64,000 nucleotides of DNA from Methanosarcina siciliae T4/M (GTDB lineage: Archaea > Halobacteriota > Methanosarcinia > Methanosarcinales > Methanosarcinaceae). The stretch is from the NCBI RefSeq assembly GCF_000970085.1, contig NZ_CP009506.1, positions 744,001 to 808,000 on the forward strand. Reading direction: 5' to 3'. The notes beneath the pieces are model-generated. The model worked only from the letters and a program-made list of their open reading frames with translations, made no database searches and was not told the DNA's origin. Within the stretch, counting starts at the first letter, position 1; each line of letters starts with the position of its first letter. The position numbers and the translations under genes are program-made. Of this stretch, positions 54,124 to 62,640 are shown piece after piece.

Positions 54124-54394
54124 ATATGACGAAGAATATGACGTCCTGTATATTCTGGTAGGTGACCCTGCTGCGGCTGAAGCCGAAGCTCTTGCAGAGG
54201 GGGTTTATGTCAGGCGGGATATGTTTTCCGATCGGATTGCCGGAGCCGTAATTGAACAATATTCAAAAAAGGACATAAAATGCCTATCGGAAATTCTTCC
54301 ATCGGGTCTTGGCGATTACCTTCCTTCGATAAAACTGCATATGTCGGTTGACCAGCCGAATAAAAAGAGTTTTAATGGCTTTCCGGTACACTGA
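54095..54394 (+). CDS. DUF2283 family protein, probable antitoxin
   Basis: From ATG 54095 (GAAGGGGGA upstream) the protein has 99 residues. The core DUF2283 pattern KVEYDEEYDVLYILVGD, then LAEGVYVRRDMFSDRIAG and AVIEQYSKKD is present at residues 1-60. DUF2283 proteins are short and act in several proposed toxin-antitoxin pairs, typically beside DUF4258 proteins. A GTG at 54077 is an alternative start. The upstream gene overlaps by 29 bases, and an orphan HicB-like gene follows 119 bases later. The C-terminal extension of about 35 residues is longer than the minimal family domain. Confidence 0.75.
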   Translation: MTRDLQVKVEYDEEYDVLYILVGDPAAAEAEALAEGVYVRRDMFSDRIAGAVIEQYSKKDIKCLSEILPSGLGDYLPSIKLHMSVDQPNKKSFNGFPVH

Positions 54395-54513
54395 TTTTTT
54401 ATCTGACAATTTTTTCTGTCTTTCAAGCACTTATTTACTTGATTGTTAGCATTCTCTGGCTTTTAACATATTCCTTCCCTTCAATTCTCATATCTATTTC
54501 AGGCGGATTCAAA

Positions 54514-54690
54514 ATGGAATTCCAAAACTCCGGTTTTACCGTATTGATCGAACAAGACGAAGATGGTGTATACGTTGCCAAGGTTCCTGACATACCGGGT
54601 TGCTATACACAGGGAAAAACAGTTGAGCAGGCTATGGAGCGTATAAGGGAAGCGGTCCAGGTCTGCCTTGAAATCGGAGAAAAAATATAA
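54514..54690 (+). CDS. Orphan HicB-like antitoxin
   Basis: From ATG 54514 the protein has 58 residues with the HicB/UPF0150 pattern FTVLIEQDEDGVYVAKVPDI then PGCYTQGKTVEQAMERI. HicB proteins neutralise HicA RNases and usually carry an additional DNA-binding domain, which is absent here. No hicA frame is visible on either side. The frame continues upstream to 54439 through a hydrophobic stretch that is unlike the family. It is probably a solitary remnant or a stand-alone short form. Confidence 0.8.
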   Translation: MEFQNSGFTVLIEQDEDGVYVAKVPDIPGCYTQGKTVEQAMERIREAVQVCLEIGEKI

Positions 54691-54801
54691 TAAAAAAGTC
54701 ATATATCTCCAAAAGCCCTCTTTACCAAATCTATTTTCTCTTTTTTGCCGTCATTTCACTCCCAGCATATCTTTAAATGATCACAAACAAAACATACTTA
54801 C

Positions 54802-55098
54802 ATGGAAAATGCTGACCGGCACAAAGAGTTGTTCGAAAAAATCTCTTTGTTCCTCCAGAAGGAAGGAGCAACAAAGGTAGCTGTTTTTGGCTCTTATGCA
54901 AGAGGAGAGGAAAAGCCGGAAAGCGATATTGACATTCTTGTAGAGTTTTCCGAAACAAAAGGTCTGTTAACTCTTGTACGGATTGAGAGGGAACTCTCAG
55001 AGTTGCTCGGGTTAAAGGTCGATTTGCTTACTGAAGCTTCAATAAGTCCGTATCTTATTGATGGAATTAAAAAGGAAGCAAAAGTGATCTCAATATGA
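54802..55098 (+). CDS. mntA: MntA-type minimal nucleotidyltransferase antitoxin
   Basis: The 98-residue protein has the minimal nucleotidyltransferase motif VFGSYARGEEKPESDIDILV (residues 28-47), with GSYARG and the catalytic SDID. MntA proteins AMPylate a tyrosine in the HepT RNase and so block it. The stop codon overlaps the start of the hepT remnant by an ATGA junction (55095-55098), the expected operon order. The antitoxin frame is intact and all catalytic residues are present, in contrast to its partner. Confidence 0.9.
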   Translation: MENADRHKELFEKISLFLQKEGATKVAVFGSYARGEEKPESDIDILVEFSETKGLLTLVRIERELSELLGLKVDLLTEASISPYLIDGIKKEAKVISI

Positions 55099-55322
55099 AT
55101 AAGAATGATATGGTTTACCTTCGCCATATATTTATCAAGAGATTTTCGGGAGAAGAATCCTCAGGTTTTCTGGAAGGACATTGAGGGTATGAAGGATCGG
55201 TTGATCCACCATTGTTTCGGGGTTAATCTGAAAGATGTTTGGTATACTGTGAAAAAGTCGATATCCCGGCTTTGAAAAATGAGATTCTGGTTATATTCGA
55301 TGCACTTAAGACTGAAAAATAA
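55095..55322 (+). pseudogene. hepT: Broken HepT (DUF86) toxin gene
   Basis: The gene starts MNKNDMVYLRHI, then jumps to SRDFREKNPQ in another frame, so about 50 codons are missing. It continues VFWKDIEGMKDRLIHHCFG and NLKDVWYTVK, then shifts again near an A run before VDIPALKNEILVIFDALKTE. The HepT catalytic motif R-x4-H-x-Y appears as K-DRLI-H-H-C, so the key arginine and the tyrosine that MntA modifies are both altered. The toxin is therefore disabled in several independent ways. Confidence 0.85.
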
Positions 55323-55336
55323 CCACGGATTCAGTG

Positions 55337-55398
55337 TCGCAATAGCAGAATTTCCAATCGGAGGATTTAGGGAGCTGAGCTGGAAATCTAATAAAAAA
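55337..55398 (+). repeat. Right copy of the direct repeat flanking the toxin-antitoxin cluster
   Basis: CGCAATAGCAGAATTTCCAA then TCGGAGGATTT and GGAAATCTAATAAAAAA match the copy at 53528-53589 with scattered differences and a two-base length change in the middle. Confidence 0.7.
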
Positions 55399-55562
55399 GT
55401 GGTTTAAAATAGGGTGACTTTAGGTTTAAATATCTCTATATACAAGTTTTTTCAAAATGATTTTTTTCATACATTATTTAAAATAAAAAGTATATGAGTA
55501 ATACTTATAATACATCTGTTCTTAATTTCTATAGTCATAAGTGAGCTTTTAGGGGAGTGTAT

Positions 55563-56069
55563 ATGAAAAAATACATCTACTTCGTCCTGTTTATCTTGAT
55601 ATTTGCGCTTATTGGTTGGGTTTTTGGCGGAGCACAAAACGATGAAAATGCATCTCAACCGGATTCACCGCTAAATACTCTCCAGTCAGCCCACCAGGAT
55701 ATTGCATGGGGAATTAATGTCCAGAATAATTTGAAGATACTTAAAGCAGATCTGGACGGTATATCCAACGCTACAAACAATTCTGATTATGTCGCTCTTG
55801 CGGTGTATGCACAGCAAACAGTAAATGATACTCAGAACGCTATTCAGGAAAATGATCAATATACCGTATCTCCCAAGCTTCAGGATGCACAGAATGAATG
55901 GAGGATGGCTCTTCAGGACTATAACGCTGCAGGTCAGTTTTTGTTGCAGGGCGCGAATGATGCGAAAAACGGTACTATGGGGACTGAATATTTTCTAAAT
56001 GCCAGCATATCTCGCAATTCCGGTACGGAGCATCTCAAGAACGCGTCTGAGTTGGCAGGAATAACATGA
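55563..56069 (+). CDS. Membrane-anchored extracytoplasmic protein of unknown function
   Basis: From ATG 55563 (GGGGAGTG upstream) the protein has 168 residues: a short positively charged start, a membrane anchor (YIYFVLFILIFALIGWVFGG), and an Asn/Gln-rich, helical external part with about 110 residues and several N-X-S/T sequons. No cysteines or catalytic motif are visible. The helices with periodic LQ and DAQ motifs suggest a helical bundle. I do not recognise the family. It stands alone, just outside the repeat-bounded toxin-antitoxin cluster. Confidence 0.65.
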   Translation: MKKYIYFVLFILIFALIGWVFGGAQNDENASQPDSPLNTLQSAHQDIAWGINVQNNLKILKADLDGISNATNNSDYVALAVYAQQTVNDTQNAIQENDQYTVSPKLQDAQNEWRMALQDYNAAGQFLLQGANDAKNGTMGTEYFLNASISRNSGTEHLKNASELAGIT

Positions 56070-56121
56070 AATGTGTTTTTTAATTATCAAATCCCCAGCA
56101 ACCTGTTTCAGGACGGAATGA

Positions 56122-56886
56122 TTAGACTTTTTCCCCATAAATTAAATAGGATTGAGGTTTGAAGACTATTCTTTTTCGGAAAGACATTTTTTCCTTTTGA
56201 ATTTTGGAGATTTCTTTCAGGTCCAGATCTTTAATGTTTTTAAACTCTGTCTTCCTGAAGTATTCAATTATTTTTTTCGGCGGAACTCCATAGGGGTTTG
56301 GGAGTTCGGTTTTGATTTCGTCAGGATACTGCCTTCTTTTGGGATATCTTCTCTCGACAAGCAAAGTTAAGAAATCACTGATAAATTGCCTTGTCTTTCT
56401 TTCAATCAAACCTCCATTATAGAGCCCATCTATAACGATAAGCACTCCTCCTTTCCTGAGTACTTTCTTCCAGTTCCTGACTGCAGTATCAGGGTGCGGA
56501 AGAGTCCACAGTAAGTGGCGGGTTACAACAACATCAAAAGTTTCTGCTTCAAAAGGAGGGTTTTCGGCATCTCCTGCTCTGAAATTAATTTCATACTTTT
56601 TCCGGGATGTTTTTTCTCTTGCTTTTGCAAGCATTTTCTCCGAGAAATCAAGCCCGGTAACACGATGACCCATTTCTGCAAATAAGAGTCCTATTTCCCC
56701 TGTCCCGCAACCTGCATCGAGTACTTCCAGCCTGCCTGAGGGGAGCAGACTTTGAAACAGGGTTTTCCATGCTTCCCTTTCGATTTCACTCTGGATTCCG
56801 TGTCCTTCTTTGTCGTCGTAGGTCGCAGATGAGATATCCCATACATGGGCAATATTCAGTTTCATCTGTTTATCCTGAATAGCCAT
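56122..56886 (-). CDS. Class I SAM-dependent methyltransferase
   Basis: The 254-residue protein has motif I VLDAGCGTGEIGLLFAE (about 55-71), the ribose-binding acidic end in VTGLDFSE, and motif post I/II FDVVVTRHLLWTLPHPD with KVLRKGGVLIVID. This is the UbiE/COQ5-like branch that methylates small molecules; the substrate is unknown. The ATG at 56886 has GAGGAATC upstream. It is not in an evident operon, and no neighbour hints at a pathway. Confidence 0.82.
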   Translation of the reverse strand: MAIQDKQMKLNIAHVWDISSATYDDKEGHGIQSEIEREAWKTLFQSLLPSGRLEVLDAGCGTGEIGLLFAEMGHRVTGLDFSEKMLAKAREKTSRKKYEINFRAGDAENPPFEAETFDVVVTRHLLWTLPHPDTAVRNWKKVLRKGGVLIVIDGLYNGGLIERKTRQFISDFLTLLVERRYPKRRQYPDEIKTELPNPYGVPPKKIIEYFRKTEFKNIKDLDLKEISKIQKEKMSFRKRIVFKPQSYLIYGEKV

Positions 56887-57229
56887 ATCTTGATTCCTCT
56901 TTTTGTGTTTTCAATTGATGTCTTTCAATTGATGTAATAGTCCATTTTTCTATAGATTAATTATTTGAAAGCTTTTGGTAAACTATATGACTACCAAAAA
57001 CCGCTATGCTCATAAAAATTCTCTACTTTTAGGGATGTTTTGACTGGTTCAGGCTGCTAAACCTCTTTTTTATATATCCTGAAAAAGCCGCACCTAACGT
57101 GGAAAATTACATCGGAAAAGAGGCAAAAGTGAGGTCCATATGAAAAATAATCTGTTTTCCGGCTAATCCTTACCAACCGAGTTTTAAAAACGTAAAAAGG
57201 AAAAGATAAAGTGTAAAGTTAAGAATGGG
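56887..57229. other. Intergenic region, nothing recognised
   Basis: AT-rich promoter sequence for the minus-strand methyltransferase, with a duplicated TTTCAATTGATGT element (about 56908-56937) and no supported gene. Confidence 0.5.
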
Positions 57230-57552
57230 GTTCAGACCACTATGACATTCAGTGTGAAGGTCGGCTCGTCACCTGTTACCGACTCCCAGGACTTTTGTAT
57301 ACTGCGTTTACATGCTGATCGCCTTCAGCTACAGATTCAATCCTCCATAAACGGAACCCTCCGGTACCGATAAAAAGTATTCGTGGAAGATTCAAATGGG
57401 TGATATTTGTCCGAGAGCTGGTTAAGTCCATTACTCAGGCCGATTTCCCAGGAATGTTTGACACTTACAGCTGTCGGAAGCGTTGCCAGAATTAAACATA
57501 TCATCAAAGCTGTTATTCTATAAACGAATTTTGACGTAATATCATCCCCCAT
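57230..57552 (-). pseudogene. Decayed secreted protein gene
   Basis: The frame from ATG 57552 encodes a signal peptide-like FVYRITALMICLILATLPTA and then SWEIGLSNGLNQLSD, ending after 71 codons. Beyond its stop, other frames read SVAEGDQHVNAVYKS and, further on, TGDEPTFTLNVIV, resembling strands of a small surface beta-domain. The gene thus seems broken by frameshifts. The intact family is not known to me. The stretch 57553-57871 is AT-rich and holds no gene. Confidence 0.4.
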
Positions 57553-57871
57553 TCACAGTAATTTATTTACTGAAGTATCCTTTACACATCTCTTTTTTAT
57601 CCCTTCACATCCAATAGGATTTTCAAAACTCAGATTTGTTCCACTGGATTTTTCAATATCCATAAGCTATAATCAATCAAAAGCATGGAAATTTAATGCT
57701 GATACTACTGGTGGATAGATAAAGCAAACAGAATAAAAATTCTCTATGATAAATAAGTATTAAAAAGGTAGTTGATACAGGTCTCAAATCAATTTATTTA
57801 CAGGGCTCTTTCCAACGACCCTTAAATAATAAAGCGGATTAAAAATTCAGTTTCTTTTTGTTTAATTAAAA

Positions 57872-58270
57872 TCAATATTCATAACTCATTTTCCAGGCTC
57901 TGTATTTTTCCAGGTCCTCTTTAATAAGGCTAAATGCAAAAGCAAGCACAGCCACATCGTCCACAAGTCCGATTACAGGAAAGATATCCGGAGAGAAGTC
58001 AACCGGACTTATGAGATATAGAAGAGCGAATGTGATCACCAATACCGTTTTCTTTGGAAGAGGGTATTTCCCGTTGAAGGAATCTATTAGCATTGAAAAC
58101 AATAATTCCAGATAATACCAGATTTTCCTGGGATCTGCTCGGCGGTGACGAGTGCTTCTCAGTTCTTCAGGAAAAGCCGTGCTGTTATCGGAAGTTTGAT
58201 CCGGATTTTCATCGAATTGGTCGAGATTTGATCCAATTTTCTTCCTTCTGATATTATAGATTTTAGCCAT
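57872..58270 (-). CDS. DUF1232 (YkvA-like) membrane protein
   Basis: From ATG 58270 the protein has 132 residues. The DUF1232 core lies at the C-terminus: PKKTVLVITFALLYLISPVD then FSPDIFPVIGLVDDVAVLAF, two membrane helices with the PVD...P...G..DD signature. The N-terminal half is polar and basic (MAKIYNIRRKKIG). Function is unknown; bacterial members are small integral proteins. GGAGGATTATC precedes ATG 58270 exactly, so the ten extra residues from 58300 are rejected. Confidence 0.85.
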   Translation of the reverse strand: MAKIYNIRRKKIGSNLDQFDENPDQTSDNSTAFPEELRSTRHRRADPRKIWYYLELLFSMLIDSFNGKYPLPKKTVLVITFALLYLISPVDFSPDIFPVIGLVDDVAVLAFAFSLIKEDLEKYRAWKMSYEY

Positions 58271-58789
58271 GATAATCCTCCAATTTACGCTGGATTGCAT
58301 ATCGGGTTTCTTAAACTAATTCTCAAATTGGACGCATCTTTTTTCATTGGATGAGGCAATTAATAGGCTTGCCAGAAAAATAAATCAAATCTTGGTTCTT
58401 AAAAATCTTGATTTGTTAATCTTTGCAAAACCAATTTTAAATTAAATTTCCCCTCCCGGTTTCTGTCAAAGACAAATGTGCACTAAAATTAACGTATACT
58501 AAAATAATGGTGCATCTATAAAAATAGTGATAATGGGATATTAAGTTTGTCTCAAAAATTCCTCCTCAATCTTCAACTTCATATAATCTCAAATCCAAGT
58601 TAGCCGTGTGTAACAGATAAGTTTCACTGAAATGTTCTTTACATGATGTCACTATGTAGAAGATCCTGTTTCTGAACCTGTTTCTTCAATACCTTTTCCT
58701 TTAACAGATGAGTTTTTAACAGAGAACAAATTGAAAAATTTTAAAAATCCTTGAAAAAGGATTTCTAATTTTTTATCTTAATCCAGTTT
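58271..58789. other. Intergenic region, no gene recognised
   Basis: AT-rich sequence between the DUF1232 promoter and the end of the oxidoreductase gene. No frame with a credible start or product and no notable hairpin was seen. Confidence 0.5.
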
Positions 58790-59719
58790 TCACTGCGGGT
58801 CTTCCGCTACCCTCAACACGATCTTGCCGCGCGTATGGTGGGTTTCACTCATCTCATGTGCCTTTTGGGCTTCGGAAAGAGGAAGTACTGTTGTTACCAC
58901 TGGTTTGACCGGCTGTTCGTCTATTATGGCTGCGATTTGAGCAAGTTCTTCTCCGTCTGTCCGGGTCATGAGGGTTTGTGCACGCACTCCGTATTTTTCG
59001 GGAACTCCTTCCGGAATTCTCGCCACGGTACTTATCAGGAACCCACCGGGCTTCAATACTCCCCAGGACCTCTCGAAGGTGTCTCCCCCAATAGTATCCA
59101 GTACCACGTCCACCTTGCCAGCCACATTCTCAAACCGCTGTTTTTTATAATCGATAAATTTATCCGCGCCTATGCTCTTCAAAAACTGTTCATTCTTTTC
59201 GGAAGCCGTACCGATGACGTAAGCTCCTTTCCATCTGGCAAACTGGACTGCAAAACTTCCAACCCCGCCTGCTGCGCCGTGGATGAGGATTGACTGTCCT
59301 TTCTCGAGCCCTGCAATATCAAAAATGGACTGCCAGGCAGCAAGTCCTGCGGTTGGAATTGCTGCACTTTCAACGAACCCGATACTTTTGGGTTTTCTTG
59401 CCACCTGTGCAGAATTGACAACCGTGTATTCGGCATAGCCGCCCTGTCCTATCGAGACTTTGGCAAAGACCTCTTCTCCGGGCCGGAAGGAGACTTCTCC
59501 GGGTCCCTGATCGTCTACAATACCTGCAACATCGAGTCCCATAATCATTGGCAAAGGCATTTCCCCCACCATGCCGCTCCGGATCTTCCAGTCCATGGGG
59601 TTGATCCCGGCTGCAATGATCCTGATTCTAATCTCTCCCGGACCAGGTTGAGGCTGCGGAATATCCTCGTATTTCATAACTTCCGTTCCGCCAAACTCAT
59701 GAATCCTTATTGCTTTCAT
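58790..59719 (-). CDS. Zinc-independent quinone oxidoreductase-like MDR enzyme
   Basis: This 309-residue medium-chain dehydrogenase/reductase resembles NADPH:quinone reductase. The N-terminal GroES-like domain has GEIRIRIIAAGINPMDWKIR, and the NADP-binding domain has LIHGAAGGVGSFAVQFARWK. The zinc ligands of alcohol dehydrogenases are absent, as expected for the quinone reductase branch. It probably reduces quinones, enals or similar electrophiles. GAAGGTGGAAAT precedes ATG 59719. It is monocistronic. Bacterial-like sequence suggests past transfer, which is common for this family. Confidence 0.88.
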   Translation of the reverse strand: MKAIRIHEFGGTEVMKYEDIPQPQPGPGEIRIRIIAAGINPMDWKIRSGMVGEMPLPMIMGLDVAGIVDDQGPGEVSFRPGEEVFAKVSIGQGGYAEYTVVNSAQVARKPKSIGFVESAAIPTAGLAAWQSIFDIAGLEKGQSILIHGAAGGVGSFAVQFARWKGAYVIGTASEKNEQFLKSIGADKFIDYKKQRFENVAGKVDVVLDTIGGDTFERSWGVLKPGGFLISTVARIPEGVPEKYGVRAQTLMTRTDGEELAQIAAIIDEQPVKPVVTTVLPLSEAQKAHEMSETHHTRGKIVLRVAEDPQ

Positions 59720-59808
59720 ATTTCCACCTTCAAAAAGATCTCTTTAACCGCCACCTGTTCCCTTCTCCTGTTACGGGAACTTGAACGCGGATTCCTCAAA
59801 TAATGAAC

Positions 59809-60069
59809 TTATGTACTTCCGTTGTTTTCAGCATCATGCGTGGATCCTATCGGGTATCCCGGATTTCTGAAATAATCAAAAGTATCGACCAGGCCATCCC
59901 TGTACTTCCCACCGTTATTGAGGTTTATCTCCCTTTCTGTCAGTTCATCTGGCAAATCTCCTGCTGCAGGATCGGAACTTCCTGCATACTTTATCCAGGC
60001 TGTGTTTGCAGCTGGAAGCACAAAAAATAAAATGAATACGAATAACAGCAAAGCTCTCTTCCCCTTCAA
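59809..60069 (-). CDS. Small secreted or membrane-anchored protein
   Basis: Translation probably starts at TTG 60069 with GGGGAG five bases upstream. The 86-residue product has a signal segment (ALLLFVFILFFVLPAANTA, about 6-24) and a short acidic exported part with ELTEREINLNNGGKYRDG. It has no cysteines or repeats and no family that I recognise. The stop lies about 90 bases before the start of the oxidoreductase gene on the same strand, so co-transcription is possible. Confidence 0.5.
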   Translation of the reverse strand: MKGKRALLLFVFILFFVLPAANTAWIKYAGSSDPAAGDLPDELTEREINLNNGGKYRDGLVDTFDYFRNPGYPIGSTHDAENNGST

Positions 60070-60300
60070 ATTAACTCCCCACCATCTATTTATATTCTGA
60101 TTATTCTATTTTAACTTTCCCTGTTTTTCCAAAAGAATGTTAAATAATTTTGTACTTCTTTAAATTATTAGTGAAATTTAAATCATTGTCCGGATTTAAT
60201 ACATGTCTCTTATACAAATAAGTATAGGGAGGCAAACTTTTTTTTACCTGGTATGAAAGTGCTTGATTTGAAAAGTACTTTCATCACTTTTTGCCTGCTA

Positions 60301-60327
60301 TTTGAAGAATTTCATGTTTGTTTTTGG
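60301..60327 (+). repeat. Copy of a dispersed ~50-bp repeat
   Basis: TTTGAAGAATTTCATGTTTG followed by TTTTT is identical to 47164-47188, and a diverged version with the same flanks lies at about 9110-9160. Confidence 0.7.
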
Positions 60328-60857
60328 TCTGTCTCAAGGAACTTCTGCAGCCACAAAATGTCAAAATAGTACCCAAACTTGGTCCCGACTTCCCGGAACT
60401 TCCCGCATTCAATAAAACCGTGTTTCAGATGAAAGTTCAGGCTGGCTTCATTCTTTGAGGATACGTTTGCAAGAAGGCTTCTCATCTTTTTCTTGCGGGC
60501 TTCGGTACATAGTTTCTCCATCATCCTTGACCCGATCCCTTTTCTTGTGTGGTCGGGCAGGATGAAATAAGAAACCACACCTGTGTGCCGGAAATTCGGG
60601 AACGGAAAATATGGTCTGAGGGTTCCCATTCCTATTATTTTGCCTTTTTCTTCAATAACGTAAAAAGGAAAATACTCATTTTCATCCTGTTCTTTTTCAC
60701 TCTGAACAGCTTGAAAAAAATCAGGCCCGACAGAAGTTTCGAGATAGGCTGCAAAACTATTTTCCACATAATAGTTAAAGACCTCAAGCATTCCGGAGGT
60801 GTCTTCGGCTATGGCTTCTCTTATTAAATACTTCTCGGAATTTTTGCTTCCTTGCAT
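60312..60857 (-). CDS. GNAT N-acetyltransferase, paralogue of the 25113 gene
   Basis: The 181-residue protein has the acetyl-CoA motif RKGIGSRMMEKL after VSYFILPDHT, and the same segments FNYYVENSFAAY and KHGFIECGKFREVGTK as the gene at 25113-25604. Both belong to the phosphinothricin acetyltransferase-like GNAT branch. The paralogue pair is separated by 35 kb. No Shine-Dalgarno sequence is evident at ATG 60857; a TATATA-like stretch lies directly before it. No regulator or palindrome accompanies this copy, unlike the other one. Confidence 0.8.
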   Translation of the reverse strand: MQGSKNSEKYLIREAIAEDTSGMLEVFNYYVENSFAAYLETSVGPDFFQAVQSEKEQDENEYFPFYVIEEKGKIIGMGTLRPYFPFPNFRHTGVVSYFILPDHTRKGIGSRMMEKLCTEARKKKMRSLLANVSSKNEASLNFHLKHGFIECGKFREVGTKFGYYFDILWLQKFLETDQKQT

Positions 60858-60998
60858 ATATAAGTAGTCTGGAAATTTGTATTTAAATTTTTTTGGTCAG
60901 TTCTAACTGAGTTCTGATCACATACTTGAAATATGGGTATAGTAGCCAACCTTTGAATATAGAATCAAGGTTTGAGAAATGGGTTATTCAGCAAGAAA

Positions 60999-61064
60999 GG
61001 AATACTGAACCAGTGAAAAAGGAATACTGAACCAGTGAAAAAGGAATACTGAACCAGTGAAAAA
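60999..61064 (+). repeat. Three perfect tandem 22-bp repeats
   Basis: GGAATACTGAACCAGTGAAA plus AA is repeated at 60999, 61021 and 61043. The period equals that of the 2326-2457 repeat, and both contain GAATACT. The rest of 60858-61508 has promoter-like AT-rich sequence for the downstream gene and no supported gene. Confidence 0.95.
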
Positions 61065-61508
61065 GAAGTGTCATACTTCTAAGACGGGGCCCGGGATTTT
61101 TCAGAATCTGTGCCTTAAACTTTGCGGTATCAGGGATTTATTTCTTCACCTCCTTATATTTTATTATACCCGGAGCTATGTCTGAGAATTTTCCTCTGAA
61201 CTACAAAGGTTGCAGCATCTTGTTTTTTAGCGCCGGTCCGTATTTGTTCCCGGCATTTGTCACGATTTATATTTATAATTATTTTTCAGTGCAAATATAT
61301 TTATATACTCATGTTATTCTACTATCCCCTGTAGGTAATTCCCAGACCAGGACCTGCATTCCAGCCGGATTTTGATGATGTTAACGGGGCATCAGAGTCC
61401 ATAGGGCTGAAAAATTATTTTTCAACGACTCAGGGAAGATCCAGCTCTGAGAGTAAAAACAGGAGAAAAGAAATTTTCTCAATATACTTCTACAGAAGTG
61501 AAAAATAG

Positions 61509-62564
61509 ATGTTCTTGAACGAAAACAGAATTGTAGAAAAAATTTGTGAACTTCCGACCACCCTTGGAGACATCTCTGAAAGCATCTTCGGAGGTACCAG
61601 CACCAGAAATAGTTTGCTGCACAGGCTTGCTGTTCCCGAAGGAAGTGATTCTGACTCGCTTTATCTCTGTGAGGGTCTCTGTAAACCAGTATTTTTAGAA
61701 CCTGAACTTATTTATCCCTATGTCACAGGAATATTTCCAGAGAAATTTGCGTTTAACTCTTCACCTTACCGCTTTATGCTTCCTTATGAGTTTTCGGACA
61801 AAGGTAGCAGGAAAGAGTATAGAGTAATCCCTCCGGAAGAGCTGAAAATCAGGTTCCCTATGGCATACGGAAGAATCCTAGAATTCAAAAACCAGTTCGA
61901 CCACGATAACTCTCTACTTGACTCTGCAGACTACTATAGTGTAAGAGGCAGGAAACTTCTGGAGCGCCTCGGCACTCCGAAGATTATTGCTACCGAAGGC
62001 TACCGCGTGCAGGCAGCCTATGACGCATCCGGAAACTATGTATTTGAGCAAGGCTGTGGGATTGTCCTTAAAGAACCGGAAAAATACCCTTATGTAACTG
62101 CAGTCCTTAACAGCCAGATTGCCAGACTTTTCCCTTCGGTCTGTGAGTCTGAAATGCTGTACTCAGGTTCTGCAACCCCTGCAGCAATGAAACGCTTTCC
62201 CATCGTATTCCCGGAAGACAGGCTGACTGAGGACCTGATTACCAGTATCTCCGGTTATCTCATGTTCCTTAACCGGCAGAAGAACGCGAACTATGCTGTG
62301 GGCTGGCTTGATGAGCTTACGGGCTTTTATGAGCAGATTTCAAACCTTCTGGTTCTGGATGTCTACTTTGGAGACGGCATTGACCAGAAACTTCTGAATG
62401 CTCTTGAAGATAATATCCACCCGTATGCAGGAGATATGGAATCTGAAAACAGTGGCAGCCTTTTGAGTGTACTTTATTACATAAAGCAGAGGATCTCCGA
62501 TACCTCAAACTTCAAAAAGTATGTCTTTGATACTGAATTCCCCGGAATTCTCAGCTTCCTTTAA
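61509..62564 (+). CDS. Stand-alone TaqI_C-like target-recognition protein
   Basis: The 351-residue protein follows the layout of the C-terminal specificity domain of N6-adenine DNA methyltransferases (TaqI/BREX type): TTLGDISESIFGGTSTR near the start, YRFMLPYEFSDKG, EELKIRFPMAYGRILEFKN, a TPKIIATEGYRVQAAYD strand, then VTAVLNSQIARLF and MKRFPIVFPED. No SAM-binding or NPPF catalytic motif is present. The methyltransferase connection is inferred. A close paralogue starts 650 bases downstream, and both starts follow AGAAGTGAAA. A hairpin terminator ends this gene. Confidence 0.6.
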   Translation: MFLNENRIVEKICELPTTLGDISESIFGGTSTRNSLLHRLAVPEGSDSDSLYLCEGLCKPVFLEPELIYPYVTGIFPEKFAFNSSPYRFMLPYEFSDKGSRKEYRVIPPEELKIRFPMAYGRILEFKNQFDHDNSLLDSADYYSVRGRKLLERLGTPKIIATEGYRVQAAYDASGNYVFEQGCGIVLKEPEKYPYVTAVLNSQIARLFPSVCESEMLYSGSATPAAMKRFPIVFPEDRLTEDLITSISGYLMFLNRQKNANYAVGWLDELTGFYEQISNLLVLDVYFGDGIDQKLLNALEDNIHPYAGDMESENSGSLLSVLYYIKQRISDTSNFKKYVFDTEFPGILSFL

Positions 62565-62574
62565 GCAGGAAAGG

Positions 62575-62640
62575 CTCTGAATTACCTCTTATTTGAGGTT
62601 TTATTCAGAGACCTTTGTTTTTTCCGTTTTTTTAATTTGG
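62575..62640 (+). terminator. Strong hairpin and T tracts behind the TaqI_C-like gene
   Basis: CTCTGAAT pairs with ATTCAGAG, with an inner ACCTC/GAGGT stem, across 62575-62610. TTTGTTTTTTCCGTTTTTTT follows. Confidence 0.75.

Noticed and set aside
61374..61415. Possible C/D-box RNA (TGATGA ... CTGA)
   Set aside because: The internal C' and D' boxes and terminal stem are missing, and short box motifs occur by chance.
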